In this document: positions 35,615 through 45,200 of the stretch, one piece after another
How positions within the stretch are numbered: the first letter of the stretch is position 1
Layout of the letters: each line of letters begins with the position of its first letter
DNA from: Halococcus sediminicola
Lineage (GTDB): Archaea > Halobacteriota > Halobacteria > Halobacteriales > Halococcaceae
Length of the DNA stretch: 64,000 bases
NCBI RefSeq assembly: GCF_000755245.1
Contig: NZ_BBMP01000009.1
Location: 1 to 64,000, forward strand
Direction of reading: 5' to 3'
Translations under genes and position numbers: made by a program
The notes under the pieces: generated by a model
What the model was told of the DNA's origin: nothing
Databases searched by the model: none
The model's input: only the letters and a program-made list of their open reading frames with translations

Positions 35615-35727
35615 ACATCGGTTTAGTTTTCGTTCAAGTAAAATCCTTTCGTTCGCATTCAGATAATCAGCATAGAGCCGTAATCAGCGCACAGAGGTGA
35701 TCGATCGCATTGCTTATCGAAACGATT

Positions 35728-35747
35728 AATTGATTCCGTATTCAATT
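35728..35747 (+). promoter_or_regulatory. Candidate ArsR operator
   Basis: AATTGA (35728-35733) and TCAATT (35742-35747) form an inverted repeat with 8 bases between, ending 8 bases before the arsR ATG. AT-rich imperfect palindromes of this size are typical ArsR sites. Confidence 0.45.
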
Positions 35748-35755
35748 CAGATTTC

Positions 35756-36154
35756 ATGGCGCAAGCGACCGAACGACTCCAGCGATACCTCGAAGACGAA
35801 CTCGGGGAGTGTCGGAACGAGGATGTCGAGCGGCGACTCGACGAACTCGGCACGCTCGAAGCGGCGCTCGGCCCAGCACAGGTGGACGCCGAACTCGACG
35901 TCCTTTCCGCACTTGCCAACGAGACACGCTACACGCTTGTTCGCGTGCTCGTGGCCGCTGGCGAGGAGCTCTGTGTCTGTGAGCTGCAAGCGGTCGTTGA
36001 CGTGAGCGAAAGCGGGCTCAGTCACGCGCTCTCGGCGCTCGTCGATACGGGACTCGTTACCGGGCGCAAGGACGGACGCTGGAAGAAGTACCAAGCTACC
36101 AACCGTGCCATCACCCTCGTGACCGTCCTCGAAGGGAACGTGAGCGATGAGTAG
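35756..36154 (+). CDS. arsR: ArsR-family repressor of the acr3-arsC operon
   Basis: A 132-residue ArsR protein. The metal site ELCVCELQAVV is a CVC motif at the start of the DNA-binding helix, and VSESGLSHALSALVDTGLVT is the helix-turn-helix. The first 40 residues are an acidic helical extension. It overlaps acr3 by 8 bases and so is co-translated with it. Arsenite binding should release it from the palindrome just upstream. Confidence 0.92.
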   Translation: MAQATERLQRYLEDELGECRNEDVERRLDELGTLEAALGPAQVDAELDVLSALANETRYTLVRVLVAAGEELCVCELQAVVDVSESGLSHALSALVDTGLVTGRKDGRWKKYQATNRAITLVTVLEGNVSDE

Positions 36155-37310
36155 CATCGACGCCCACGAGCATGGTCCGAACTGCGAGTGTGAGAGCTGT
36201 GGCGACCCACGCTCGATGGACTTCCTCGATAAGTATCTTACCGTCTGGATTTTCGGCGCGATGGCCGTCGGCGTAGGATTGGGCTATCTCGCTCCGTCGG
36301 TGACCGAACCGATTCAAGACCTCTATCTCGTGGAGATCGGACTCGTGCTGATGATGTACCCGCCCCTGGCGAAGGCCGACTACTCCCAGCTCCGGACAGT
36401 GTTCAGCAACTGGCGCGTGCTCGGACTGAGTCTCATCCAAAACTGGCTCATCGGGCCAACACTGATGTTCGGGCTCGCGGTGATATTCTTCAGCGGACTC
36501 GTCCCAGGCCTGCCAGCCCGTCCGGAGTTTTTCCTCGGGCTCGTGTTCATCGGGATGGCCCGGTGTATTGCGATGGTGCTCGTCTGGAACGAACTCGCCG
36601 AAGGATCGCCCGAATACGTCACCGGGCTAGTCGCGTTCAACAGCCTCTTCCAAATCGTCACCTACGGCGTCTACGTCTGGTTTTTCGGGTTGTTCCTCCC
36701 GCCGTTGCTAGGGATGGACTCGCTCGTTGCCGGTATCACCACCTTCGATATCACGCCGATGCAGGTGTTCGAGGCCATCGTGGTCTTCCTCGGGATTCCG
36801 TTCGTCGGCGGCTTTCTGACTCGCTATGTCGGCACGCGCGTCAAGAGTGAGGAGTGGTACGACGAGAAGTTCGTCCCGAAAATCGACCCGCTGACGCTGG
36901 TCGCGTTGCTGTTCACGGTCATCGTGATGTTCGCCACGCAGGGCGAGAACATCGTCTCGGCACCCGCCGACGTCCTGTTGATCGCCGTGCCGCTGACGAT
37001 CTACTTCGTGGTAATGTTCTTCGTGAGTTTCGGCATGGGCAAGGGAATCGGTGCGGACTACTCGACGACGACCGCAATTGGGTTCACAGCGGCCTCGAAC
37101 AACTTCGAGCTGGCCATCGCGGTCGCGGTCGCCGTGTTCGGTGTCGGCTCCGGCGTCGCCTTCACGACCGTCGTCGGCCCGCTCATCGAGGTGCCCGTCT
37201 TGCTCGCGTTAGTCAACGTTGCACTCTATTTCCAGCGCAAGCTCGACTGGAGTGGAGCCAGGACTGGCAATCTCAACGCATCTCGGTCCGAGGCGACGCC
37301 TGACGATTAA
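36147..37310 (+). CDS. acr3: Acr3-type arsenite efflux transporter
   Basis: A 387-residue membrane protein with ten helices. The conserved Cys is in GMARCIAMVLVWN and the Glu in SNNFELAIAVAV, both essential in Acr3 transporters. The first 24 residues add a cytoplasmic Cys/His-rich segment (EHGPNCECESCGD) before the family start, which might bind metal. It exports arsenite. Confidence 0.95.
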   Translation: MSSIDAHEHGPNCECESCGDPRSMDFLDKYLTVWIFGAMAVGVGLGYLAPSVTEPIQDLYLVEIGLVLMMYPPLAKADYSQLRTVFSNWRVLGLSLIQNWLIGPTLMFGLAVIFFSGLVPGLPARPEFFLGLVFIGMARCIAMVLVWNELAEGSPEYVTGLVAFNSLFQIVTYGVYVWFFGLFLPPLLGMDSLVAGITTFDITPMQVFEAIVVFLGIPFVGGFLTRYVGTRVKSEEWYDEKFVPKIDPLTLVALLFTVIVMFATQGENIVSAPADVLLIAVPLTIYFVVMFFVSFGMGKGIGADYSTTTAIGFTAASNNFELAIAVAVAVFGVGSGVAFTTVVGPLIEVPVLLALVNVALYFQRKLDWSGARTGNLNASRSEATPDD

Positions 37311-37323
37311 TCCCACTACACCA

Positions 37324-37791
37324 ATGACCACCACTACTGATGCGGCCGACCCGATTCGACTCGCGTTCATGTGCGTCCAGAACGCTGGACGCTCGCAGAT
37401 GGCGACCGCATTCGCCGAGCGCGAACGCGAGCGCCGAAACCTCGACGACTCCATGGAAATTCTCACTGGTGGGACTCACCCAGCGAACCACGTTCACGAG
37501 GGCATCATCGAAGTCATGCGCGAAGAAGGGTTTGATCTCTCGGAGCGGACGCCTCGCAAAATCACGAATGAGGAACTCCATTCATGTAGGTACGTGGCGA
37601 CGATGGGCTGTTCGACGCTCGACGTTGACAAAGCGGATGCTACGGTCGACGTCCGCGACTGGGATCTCCCCGATCCGCATGGTGAGGACATCGACACGGT
37701 ACGTTCGATTCGAGACGACATTCACCAGCGTGTAGTGAATCTGTTCGATGAACTCAGCGACGACTCGCAACTGAGCGCCACCGCGAACTGA
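37324..37791 (+). CDS. arsC: Arsenate reductase, LMW phosphatase type
   Basis: A 155-residue protein with the phosphatase loop CVQNAGRSQ (Cys near residue 17) and the acid loop DWDLPDPHGED. A further Cys pair region (HSCRYVATMGCSTL) supplies candidate resolving cysteines, so electrons could come from thioredoxin. It turns arsenate into arsenite for Acr3. The ATG at 37324 sits 13 bases after acr3. Confidence 0.93.
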   Translation: MTTTTDAADPIRLAFMCVQNAGRSQMATAFAERERERRNLDDSMEILTGGTHPANHVHEGIIEVMREEGFDLSERTPRKITNEELHSCRYVATMGCSTLDVDKADATVDVRDWDLPDPHGEDIDTVRSIRDDIHQRVVNLFDELSDDSQLSATAN

Positions 37792-37792
37792 G

Positions 37793-38089
37793 ATGGCCAA
37801 CGACCCCTGGTGGGAGCACTTTCACCATCTCGGCTTGGACCCTGCTGCTGTCCACTGGGCAGTTGCTTTCATTGTCGGGTAGTTCGTGGCATGGACCTGG
37901 TTCGTCCTCTACAGCGGGAACGAGCTCGTTCCAACGCTCATGCAAGGAACAGCGTTCGCGGTCGCTCTCGGAGTAATTGCCTATCTCACCAGAGGTCGGC
38001 TAGCTAAATTCGTTATGCACAGTTCCCTGCGAAATTTGTACTCCCGGTATGGGTTTTCGAGCCAAGCCGTGCATCAACAATCTATCTAA
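37793..38089 (+). pseudogene. Small membrane protein interrupted by an in-frame amber codon
   Basis: The frame starts one base after the arsC stop: MANDPWWEHFHHLGLDPAAV..., continues to FIVG, meets TAG at 37880-37882, then goes on in the same frame FVAWTWFVLYSGNELV to the stop at 38087-38089. Without the amber it is a 98-residue protein with two membrane helices. A single-base change from TGG (Trp) would explain it. Readthrough is possible but unsupported. Confidence 0.7.
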
Positions 38090-38126
38090 CTATCCTCCAG
38101 AATAAAATATCAGGTTCACATATACT

Positions 38127-39386
38127 CTATAATTGTCCCAAACCATATTCTGATGGATCGAGCTTTTCAACAGATGGAACATAGCGTAGGAGGGGATGAG
38201 AGAGCCAATACAGCGTCACAAACAGGAAACCAACTCCTGTCACGCCCACTACGACGGTGCTCCCTATCGCATCGCCTGCGACCCCACCAAGCAACGAACC
38301 GACTGGCATCGCTGCTGCTGAAGCGCTGACGTTGACCGAAGTCACACGTCCCAGTAGCCTCTCAGGAACATACGTCTGGGTCATCGCCATGAACACGACG
38401 TTCGTAACACCAACAGGAACCCACGCGAAGCAGAATAAAACGGCGGTCACAGGAAGCCATTGAACGTAGACCGCAGTAAGCCACGCAAAGCCACCGAGAC
38501 TGAATCCAATGATGTTCAATCGACTCAGTGAAACCTGTTTCAACGGTGAGGCCATGAGCGCACCGATCAAGAGCCCCGCAGTCATTGCCGCGAGTAGTAT
38601 TCCATACGTCTCGGAACCGCCACGTGATGCCGCGAACGCGGGAAGAACGGCCATCATCGCTCCAATCATGAAATTGACAATCACCGACGCACCAAGCGTT
38701 AAAATGAGGATGGTTCCTCGAATGTATTCGATACCTTCGCGGAGTTTCTCCACATAATCTGAAAATGTCGACGTGACTCGGTCTGTATTCTCTTGATTTG
38801 TCTCACTCTCTGCATCAGGAATCCGAGTTACAGCGAAGATTAGCGCTGTCAGAATAAACGTCACTGAATCGATTAAATATAGCGAAACCGCACCGAAGAG
38901 TGCGACAAGCACTCCACCGAGTGACGAGAAGGCCGTATCGACGCCTTGATACGCAAACGAAAACGCCGAGTTTGCGTCGACGATCTCTTCCTCTTGAACG
39001 ATTCGTGGTAGCGCAGCGTTTTGGGCCGGGTAGACGAACTGGCTCACCATCGCAGCAAGCGGCATAACCACAAGCACGACCGTCACGGAAAGCCAGCCTG
39101 TCATCGCTGCCACTGGAATGATGAGCACAAGCGCGGCTTGAAGCACCTGCGTCCCCACCAATAGTCGACGGAGATCCCAGCGATCGGCGAACGGTCCCGT
39201 GAGAAACTGTAAAGTCGTAGGAACGAGTGTCAAAAAGCCCGCCAGCCCGGTATAAAATGCTGAGCCGCCGAGATCATAGACTAGCCACATTGCCGCGACA
39301 TAATAGAGACTATCACCAGCGTTCGTCACCAACCGTCCCACAAAGAGTCGCCTGAATGCTGTGTTCCGAATGAGCGATTTCATCAA
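38127..39386 (-). CDS. MFS transporter (MefA/enterobactin-exporter-like)
   Basis: A 419-residue protein with twelve helices. The loop after helix 2 reads GPFADRWDLRRLLVGTQ, a variant of the MFS motif A. The build matches MFS-3/MefA-like drug or siderophore exporters. It converges on the ars operon, and the regulator at 39473 reads the same way 87 bases upstream. Substrate unknown. Confidence 0.88.
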   Translation of the reverse strand: MMKSLIRNTAFRRLFVGRLVTNAGDSLYYVAAMWLVYDLGGSAFYTGLAGFLTLVPTTLQFLTGPFADRWDLRRLLVGTQVLQAALVLIIPVAAMTGWLSVTVVLVVMPLAAMVSQFVYPAQNAALPRIVQEEEIVDANSAFSFAYQGVDTAFSSLGGVLVALFGAVSLYLIDSVTFILTALIFAVTRIPDAESETNQENTDRVTSTFSDYVEKLREGIEYIRGTILILTLGASVIVNFMIGAMMAVLPAFAASRGGSETYGILLAAMTAGLLIGALMASPLKQVSLSRLNIIGFSLGGFAWLTAVYVQWLPVTAVLFCFAWVPVGVTNVVFMAMTQTYVPERLLGRVTSVNVSASAAAMPVGSLLGGVAGDAIGSTVVVGVTGVGFLFVTLYWLSHPLLRYVPSVEKLDPSEYGLGQL

Positions 39387-39472
39387 TCTAAATATCCGGC
39401 CGTAGCAGATAACTATTAGCAGAACGTCATTTCTGTGAACTGACCGACCGAAGCCTGCTTCTGTTCTACCCG

Positions 39473-40345
39473 CTATATGACTGAGGCAGACAGATCATCC
39501 TCTACTTCAAGCCTGAGATAGTCATCGTCAAGCTTCAAGGCTAACTGGACGCGCCATGGATCTGATGAAAGTACCGTGGCGTTCTCTTCACGGAGCCACG
39601 GCAATTCCCAAAACGGTGTTGTATTGAGATTGATACCGTGGTCATAATGAAAGGCAACAACCTCCGGTTGAGAGAGAAGATACACGCCTATTGAGGTAAT
39701 GGAGCGGTTATCACATCGTTCACAGACATGCTCAATGCCGACTTCTTGATCTTCAAGAAGATATTCGGAGTTCGGGATTATTGAGCCATGCATACGGCCG
39801 GTACAGTTGAGACAGAAGCACTTCCTCACCGCCGAAAGATGTGCCCGGATTTGTCCGTCGAACGCATGAGGTAGTTCCTCGTGGGTCCGGTTTTCGAATG
39901 CTCCCGGTGGGAAACCAAACGTCGAGATCTGGTCGTCGCAAGCCTGGCAGACGATAGTAACACGTTCATGCTCATATTCAGCCACTAGTGAAGACCCACA
40001 GACACTGCACATCGCGTCAAGTTCAAACGATCTCGGAGTTCCACGCTGATTGAACGTTCCCGAGAAGATAGCTCCGATAACCCGCATTCCGGCATAGGTG
40101 AGTTCGTATTCATCCGCATCAGTCTGACGAATGAAATTGTTGACGAGCTTTCCGAGATGATAATTGAATTGGCCACTATCAGCTACGCTGGCACGTTTTC
40201 GCAGTGTAGAGAAAGAAAGTGAGTCGTCAGGCGTCATCCCTAATGCCCGGATGATAGCGATTCTTGTTTCATCACCGAGGAGAGCAAATGCGTCCTCCGG
40301 CGACATCTCGTTGAGCTCGTTTTGCTTGGTCGATGAATCGGCCAT
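39473..40345 (-). CDS. ArsR-type HTH regulator with zinc-ribbon C-terminus
   Basis: A 290-residue haloarchaeal regulator. The N-terminal winged helix (DAFALLGDETRIAIIRALGM, FNYHLGKLVNNFI) is ArsR-like. The large C-terminal part has three CxxC pairs (CSVC/CQAC, CFCLNC, CERC), a DUF7351-type domain. It probably controls the MFS gene that follows it. Confidence 0.82.
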   Translation of the reverse strand: MADSSTKQNELNEMSPEDAFALLGDETRIAIIRALGMTPDDSLSFSTLRKRASVADSGQFNYHLGKLVNNFIRQTDADEYELTYAGMRVIGAIFSGTFNQRGTPRSFELDAMCSVCGSSLVAEYEHERVTIVCQACDDQISTFGFPPGAFENRTHEELPHAFDGQIRAHLSAVRKCFCLNCTGRMHGSIIPNSEYLLEDQEVGIEHVCERCDNRSITSIGVYLLSQPEVVAFHYDHGINLNTTPFWELPWLREENATVLSSDPWRVQLALKLDDDYLRLEVEDDLSASVI

Positions 40346-40457
40346 ATTAGGAAGCGCTCCGGCAAGAAAGTTAACCCTGTTCTAGATGCTCGATGAGTGG
40401 GCTCAGACATGTTCCCTGCGCTGTATTAGCCATCAGACCTTTTAAGAGCTAGAACAC

Positions 40458-40898
40458 ATGTTACGATGCTACATTCGGATTTTCCTGGTTGACAATGTCT
40501 CAACCCTACTGGACGCCGGTCACAGCGTCGTAGCAGAGATGACCCGCTCGCACATCCAAGAAGGCATCGACGCCGCCAAGCGTGTCGGTCGACCACCGTT
40601 CGGCTACACGGTCGAAGACGGCTCCCTACAGCAAGTGCCCGCCGAGTACGTCCGTGTCCAGAGCCTCATCCGCGAGGTTCGCAAGAGCCGCGAAGAGAAG
40701 GCCACCGCCGCGTTCTTCAAGATACCCGGCTCGAAGATTCGGAGTACCATCACACGATCCGAGGCGAACTACAACATCCCCTTCGACAACGATCAGTGGC
40801 AACTCGAACGCGCGAAAGTCGATGTCGGCGAGAAGAATTTCCCGCCGCTCGATGTCCGAGGCGTACATCCAGTCGAATCCAAGAGAAATCCTGAATAA
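40458..40898 (+). pseudogene. Serine recombinase (resolvase) remnant
   Basis: Recognisable from about 40539: AEMTRSHIQEGIDAAKRVGR-PPFGYTVEDG and VQSLIREVRKSREEKATAAF, the hinge and C-terminal DNA-binding part of haloarchaeal resolvase-like proteins. The N-terminal catalytic domain with its serine is missing, and the first codons look unrelated. A truncated leftover beside the IS4-type element. Confidence 0.7.
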
Positions 40899-41091
40899 CA
40901 CTTCTCTGGGAGAAGCGTTCGCAGCGAGTTCGGACTATGGACAAAATCCGGCGAGGGCTCTGGGAAATCGAACCCATTATGTTCGGGTGATGAGCCGTTC
41001 GTGGTACCGGCAGAACCCAACCCATGACACAGCACTCACCGCACCACAGTTGGACGCACGCAACGGGCGAGACATCGCCCAGCGTCCGTCT

Positions 41092-43298
41092 GTCGGGTAG
41101 CTTGTGATGGCGGTGATTCAGATGTCATGGCTAATCATTCAGCGTCGGAGACCGACTCATCCGATCCGGACGCACGTATCGACACGCAGCCACCAGCCGC
41201 AGACCGATCGAACGGGACCACGGAGACCTTCTCACCGGATCTCGCCGACATCGCTAATGCCGGACGGTTACAGTTTTTCGACGACAAAGCCGACGGTGTA
41301 GGCGACGATCTCGGTGGATTCGTCGCAGATGTCACCACCGTCGTACAGACGCGCTGCGAGCATTGTGAGGACTACGCCGACATCGAGGCGCTGGTCTGTG
41401 ATCTGCCGATTGACCACCTCACGTTCGCCGCGCATGATTCGCTCGCACCGTACTCGGGACCGTATCCGATGGCGCTACTGGTTCGAGCGTGTCTGCTCAA
41501 GGAGATCAACAGGTGGGACGAAACCGCGCTCCACGACCACCTCCGAGCGCATCCCTCACTCCGTCGTCAGCTCGGCTTCGAGACGCTCCCGAATCAATCG
41601 ACGTTCTGGCGGGCATGGAACGAACGCTTCAGCGCGGAACTCCGCGATGCCGTACAAGAGTGTGCTGACGCGATTGTGAGGGCCGCGCGTGCCTGCGAGG
41701 TTCCGCTTCCCGACCGGATCGACACCAGCGAAGCGGATGAGTCGGACGCCAATGACCCTCCAGAACACCAGCTCGTTGCCGAGAAAACCGACGAGGTCTG
41801 GCAGCAGGCCAAACCGTTCGTGACCGACGCCTTCGCGCTTGATCGCGGCCCGAACTGGCAGATCCACGAGAACGCCTTCTGGGAACAGCATGCCTACATG
41901 GGGATGCGCGAGGACATGTACGCTCGGAGCGGCCCCGCCTCGTTCTCGCTCGATACCACGCGCGAGCATATCCCAACTGGATCGACCCACCGCTATCAGA
42001 TCGGCAAGCACTCGGTCGATGACATCCGTTTGATGCTCCGCAACACCACGCGGATGCTGATCGCCCGTGCGCGCCAGCACGGCGAACTCACCGGGAAGCT
42101 CTGGGCGGCCATCGACGTCACCAAGGGGTTCCCGTTTACCGGCGACCCAGAGGGTCACGAGGACGACATCCTCGGACACAGGGATCAAAACGAGTACTAC
42201 CAATGGGCGGTGATCAAAATCGTCGGGAGAGACGTTCCGTTGGTGCTTGACGCTATCCCGCGCGTGCGCGGCCAATCGAAAGACGAGATCGTCGGGAAGC
42301 TCCTGTCGCAAGCGACCGAGATGGTGAATCTCGATCTCGTGATGATGGACCGCGAGTTCGACAGCGAGTCGGTGAAAGGCACCTGCGAGGAATACGGCAT
42401 CCACTACCTCAACCCGACGCGTATCTACACCAATAGCGACGAATCCGATACCATCGCATGGATGTACCGCAACGGCGAACGGTTTCACGTCACCGAAGAG
42501 AAAGCCAACGATGGGACGTCTACGCGCAAGCAGGTCTACCTCCCGAAGCAGTCGCGCTCGAACGATGCGGACGAAGACAACGGTCTCTCGGAGGTATGGC
42601 AAGAGATGTGCGGCGAGTGGGAGTTCGACGACATAGAGGGTGAACCGAGCGAAGGAATGTCGTTCTCGCGGCTGATCGCGGACATCCAACGCGAAGAGGA
42701 AGTCGAAGAGCGCAAACAGAAAGCAGAGAACGGCGACGTTGACACTGCCGGTACCGTCGTCTTCGAGACGAACCACCCCTACGTGACCGCCGGTGACGCC
42801 GACGGTCAGCAGATGGACGCGAGAGCGTTCGTCCACATGATCGAGCGGCTAATTCGCTGGTATCGCCATCGCTGGGGCATCGAGAACGGGTTCAAGAAAC
42901 AGAAACACTTCATGGTGCGAACCACCTCGACCGAGCGCGACTATCGGTTCTTCAATTTCGCGTTCGCATGCGTGCTCTACAACGTCTGGCGGCTGGTTGA
43001 TCTGCTGGTGAAACTCGCCATCGACGGCGAGAACCGCACGTACGCACCGCGAGTGGACGCGAACCAGTTCCTGACCGTCGCCAAGCAGTGTTACGGCCTA
43101 GATCCGCCTGACTGAGGCTCGGTCAACCCCCTGTGAGCCCGTTCGTGAGCGACAGCTCTATCGGGCAGTTATTTGTTTCGCGCTTTGATGCGATGATTCT
43201 GAAATTGCGATCCGACCCCATCCACAGCTTGTTTGGCACATCAGGAAAACGGCTGCAACGAACGCCCAGTCTGTGCATTCAGCGGCCATCTAGCCGAC
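41092..43298 (+). mobile_element. IS4-type insertion sequence, intact copy
   Basis: About 2.2 kb with short inverted ends: GTCGGGTAG at 41092-41100 and CTAGCCGAC at 43290-43298 (8 of 9 match). It carries one transposase gene, with about 180 bases between its stop and the right end. A frameshifted relative lies at 31484-33501 in the opposite orientation. No clear target duplication was seen. Confidence 0.8.
41127..43115 (+). CDS. IS4-type DDE transposase
   Basis: A 662-residue transposase. The first 60 residues are a low-complexity acidic leader. A DUF772-like N-terminal domain follows (YSGPYPMALLVRACLLKEIN, LPNQSTFWRAWNERFS). The DDE core has Asp in AAIDVTKGF, Asp in VMMDREFDS and the YREK signature YRHRWGIENGFKKQK (Y-x2-R-x3-E-x6-K), diagnostic for the IS4 group. 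It appears intact, so it may be active and could also act on the defective copy. Confidence 0.93.
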   Translation: MANHSASETDSSDPDARIDTQPPAADRSNGTTETFSPDLADIANAGRLQFFDDKADGVGDDLGGFVADVTTVVQTRCEHCEDYADIEALVCDLPIDHLTFAAHDSLAPYSGPYPMALLVRACLLKEINRWDETALHDHLRAHPSLRRQLGFETLPNQSTFWRAWNERFSAELRDAVQECADAIVRAARACEVPLPDRIDTSEADESDANDPPEHQLVAEKTDEVWQQAKPFVTDAFALDRGPNWQIHENAFWEQHAYMGMREDMYARSGPASFSLDTTREHIPTGSTHRYQIGKHSVDDIRLMLRNTTRMLIARARQHGELTGKLWAAIDVTKGFPFTGDPEGHEDDILGHRDQNEYYQWAVIKIVGRDVPLVLDAIPRVRGQSKDEIVGKLLSQATEMVNLDLVMMDREFDSESVKGTCEEYGIHYLNPTRIYTNSDESDTIAWMYRNGERFHVTEEKANDGTSTRKQVYLPKQSRSNDADEDNGLSEVWQEMCGEWEFDDIEGEPSEGMSFSRLIADIQREEEVEERKQKAENGDVDTAGTVVFETNHPYVTAGDADGQQMDARAFVHMIERLIRWYRHRWGIENGFKKQKHFMVRTTSTERDYRFFNFAFACVLYNVWRLVDLLVKLAIDGENRTYAPRVDANQFLTVAKQCYGLDPPD

Positions 43299-43402
43299 TT
43301 CAGATCTCACGAAAGCCCGTTCTCTCTGCTGAAATCTAAGAGACGAATTTTCATCTGTGGAGAGTGACGAGGCTACCCTCGTTAGTTTAAATTTTATGGG
43401 TT

Positions 43403-43797
43403 TTATGCATGACGAATCAAGCTAGCCGAACTCAGCTCTTGGGAAGTCCACGCCTCCGATCGGACTTCGACGCTCATGCCGTACTCTTCGGCGGTACACG
43501 CGAGCCGGGCGATGAACGTTTGGAACGCCAGGAGTTGTGCGTCTTCGCGTTCACCTCGACCGACACGACGCTTCGAGAACGTCCGTGAGAGCGCCAACGT
43601 ACACCGTTGAAACACCGTCGTCGTACAGGCGTTCCATCAGGTTGCGGACGAGCGCGTCCATCGCGTGATCGCGCCGCGTCCGACGCTGGTACAGCCGTCG
43701 TATCCAGTGACTGCTGTACCGGTCATCTTCGAGCAATGATTGTAGCTGCGCTATTAGGATCCCTCAGCATCTAAGCGGTAGCCGACAACGAAGCAAC
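43403..43797 (-). pseudogene. TnpB remnant
   Basis: Read leftward, fragments of one haloarchaeal TnpB appear in two frames: [20 protein letters not shown] and [20 protein letters not shown], then [20 protein letters not shown] and EAWTSQE, after which the zinc-ribbon and last RuvC Asp are missing. The bases 43672-43797 match 9627-9755. No right-end hairpin is seen. The stretch 43116-43402 is the IS4 right end plus AT-rich DNA without a gene, and 43798-44075 likewise holds no gene. Confidence 0.85.
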
Positions 43798-44075
43798 GAA
43801 TATATTGCGGTCTGTGGTTTATCATCAATAACTGCAGGCTGGAACTCACAATTTTCTCTGCAACGAATAATCCATCCCACACGCGGATGTCAATATTCAA
43901 GAGTATAACACATGGCGCCATATCGACTGGCTTTTATACTCAATTTGCTACTTCTCCATTTCACTATCGAGGTCGTCAAGAACGCTTGTCGAGAGGTACC
44001 AACGACAGAATAACGTTTGCGAACGCTCCCACAAATACATTCAGCAACAACTCACATCAGTTGTATTCCTAGAGT

Positions 44076-44153
44076 GTGTTCAGTAGTAATATTCAGTGAT
44101 TGTGTTCACTACTGATGTTCATTGATGATGTTCACTACTGGTGTTCATTAACA
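44076..44153 (+). repeat. 26-bp tandem repeats upstream of parA (candidate centromere)
   Basis: Three units of exactly 26 bases (44076-44101, 44102-44127, 44128-44153), each made of two related 13-base halves around GTGTTCA or ATTCA. A fourth partial unit follows (ACATTCATTG). They lie about 70-170 bases ahead of parA, where plasmid partition systems keep their parS/parC iterons or operator. The half-unit order alternates, so a dimeric DNA-binding protein could bind each unit. Confidence 0.75.
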
Positions 44154-44248
44154 ACATTCATTGCTCACTGACTGAGACACAACTAATTGTTCAAATTAGA
44201 GAATGTGTCTGACGAACTTTTAAGATGAATAGCGGTCATGATCATCAT

Positions 44249-45124
44249 ATGCTAGCGTATTCAACGTACAGTGAGGCAGGCGGAGTTGGGAAAACTACGA
44301 CCGCAGCGAATCTAGCTGTCGCACATGCCCGCGCCGGACTAGATCCACTCGTTGTCCCACTTGATCCCCAGGATGGGAATCTATCACGATTGTTCGATAT
44401 CGATGAACAACGAACAGAGCCAGTCGATAATCTCGTCCGACATATGATTCGCCGTCCGAAAGGCGACTTCGGGGATCTCGTTCGGACAGTCGAGGGAGTG
44501 GACATCATCCCGGAACACAACATGCTCTCAGATCTCACCGAATATCTTCAGCGTGAGAAAGATCAAGCCGAAGCAATGGGTGAGGCGTTCGGTATGCATG
44601 CTCAGCTACTTCGTGTACTCCGAGACGCAGGAGTACCTGACAAGTACGACGTTCTCATCTGTGATCCGCCCGCCAGCGAGGGACCACACCTCTACAATGC
44701 CATCCATGCAACGCGATCGTTGGTTATCCCTGTCGAGCCCAGTGCGAAAGGGCGGGCAGCTGTTCGGGGTCTAGAGTCGCTCGTAACTGGTCTCCAAGAG
44801 CAACTCAACGTGGCTGTTGGTGTCCTCGCTGCGATCCCTATCGGAGTAAAAAACACGCGCGATCAGCGAACCATTCTTGATGAAATCGAATATTCGATCC
44901 CGGAAATCATCGGCGAGCGTACCTCGCTGATGGAAGGGTGCTGGATGCAGCAGTGTTCGGCCTTCAGGTACGTTCGTGAGTTTCGTGACCGTCGTCGCGA
45001 CTACGAACTCGACACGCTTGCCCAGTTCGACCGAATTGCACGCCATTTAGAACAGGAAGCCGGAATCGAAGCACCAAATTCCCCTGAGCCAGGTGACCTC
45101 GATCACGAGGGGATGATCGTTTGA
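44249..45124 (+). CDS. parA: ParA-type partition ATPase
   Basis: A 291-residue ATPase with the deviant Walker A SEAGGVGKTTTAANLA, a Walker A' aspartate in VVPLDPQDGN and Walker B YDVLICDPPA. An in-frame ATG at 44225 exists, but the TATA-like ACTTTTAAG (about 44215-44223) lies 26 bases before 44249, which fits a leaderless start there (MLAYSTYSEAGG). The stop TGA (45122-45124) lies in the TTGAC of the TnpB element end, so the native C-terminus may have been altered. Confidence 0.9.
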   Translation: MLAYSTYSEAGGVGKTTTAANLAVAHARAGLDPLVVPLDPQDGNLSRLFDIDEQRTEPVDNLVRHMIRRPKGDFGDLVRTVEGVDIIPEHNMLSDLTEYLQREKDQAEAMGEAFGMHAQLLRVLRDAGVPDKYDVLICDPPASEGPHLYNAIHATRSLVIPVEPSAKGRAAVRGLESLVTGLQEQLNVAVGVLAAIPIGVKNTRDQRTILDEIEYSIPEIIGERTSLMEGCWMQQCSAFRYVREFRDRRRDYELDTLAQFDRIARHLEQEAGIEAPNSPEPGDLDHEGMIV

Positions 45125-45200
45125 CATCCTCCACCGGCCTGAAGGCCAGGGAATCCCACACAGTGGGAATCCAGTCTCTCGGAGAGGTTTCAGCCCCACT
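45122..45200 (-). ncRNA. Putative omega RNA 3' end of TnpB element 3
   Basis: The region from the tnpB 3' end through the right-end hairpin is the expected omega RNA. Its guide would be read from the flank, the last codons of parA (minus strand ACGATCATCCCCTCG). Inferred from TnpB biology, not from direct evidence. Confidence 0.35.

Noticed and set aside
37880-37882. TAG as pyrrolysine or programmed readthrough
   Set aside because: Nothing in the window points to pyrrolysine use, and a single TGG-to-TAG change explains the stop more simply.
41556-42836. 426-codon leftward frame inside the IS4-type transposase
   Set aside because: It is a complementary shadow of the transposase, which has all its DDE and YREK residues.
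44076-44153. Tandem repeats as a CRISPR array
   Set aside because: The 26-base units are contiguous with no spacers, no leader and no cas genes, and their place ahead of parA fits a partition site.
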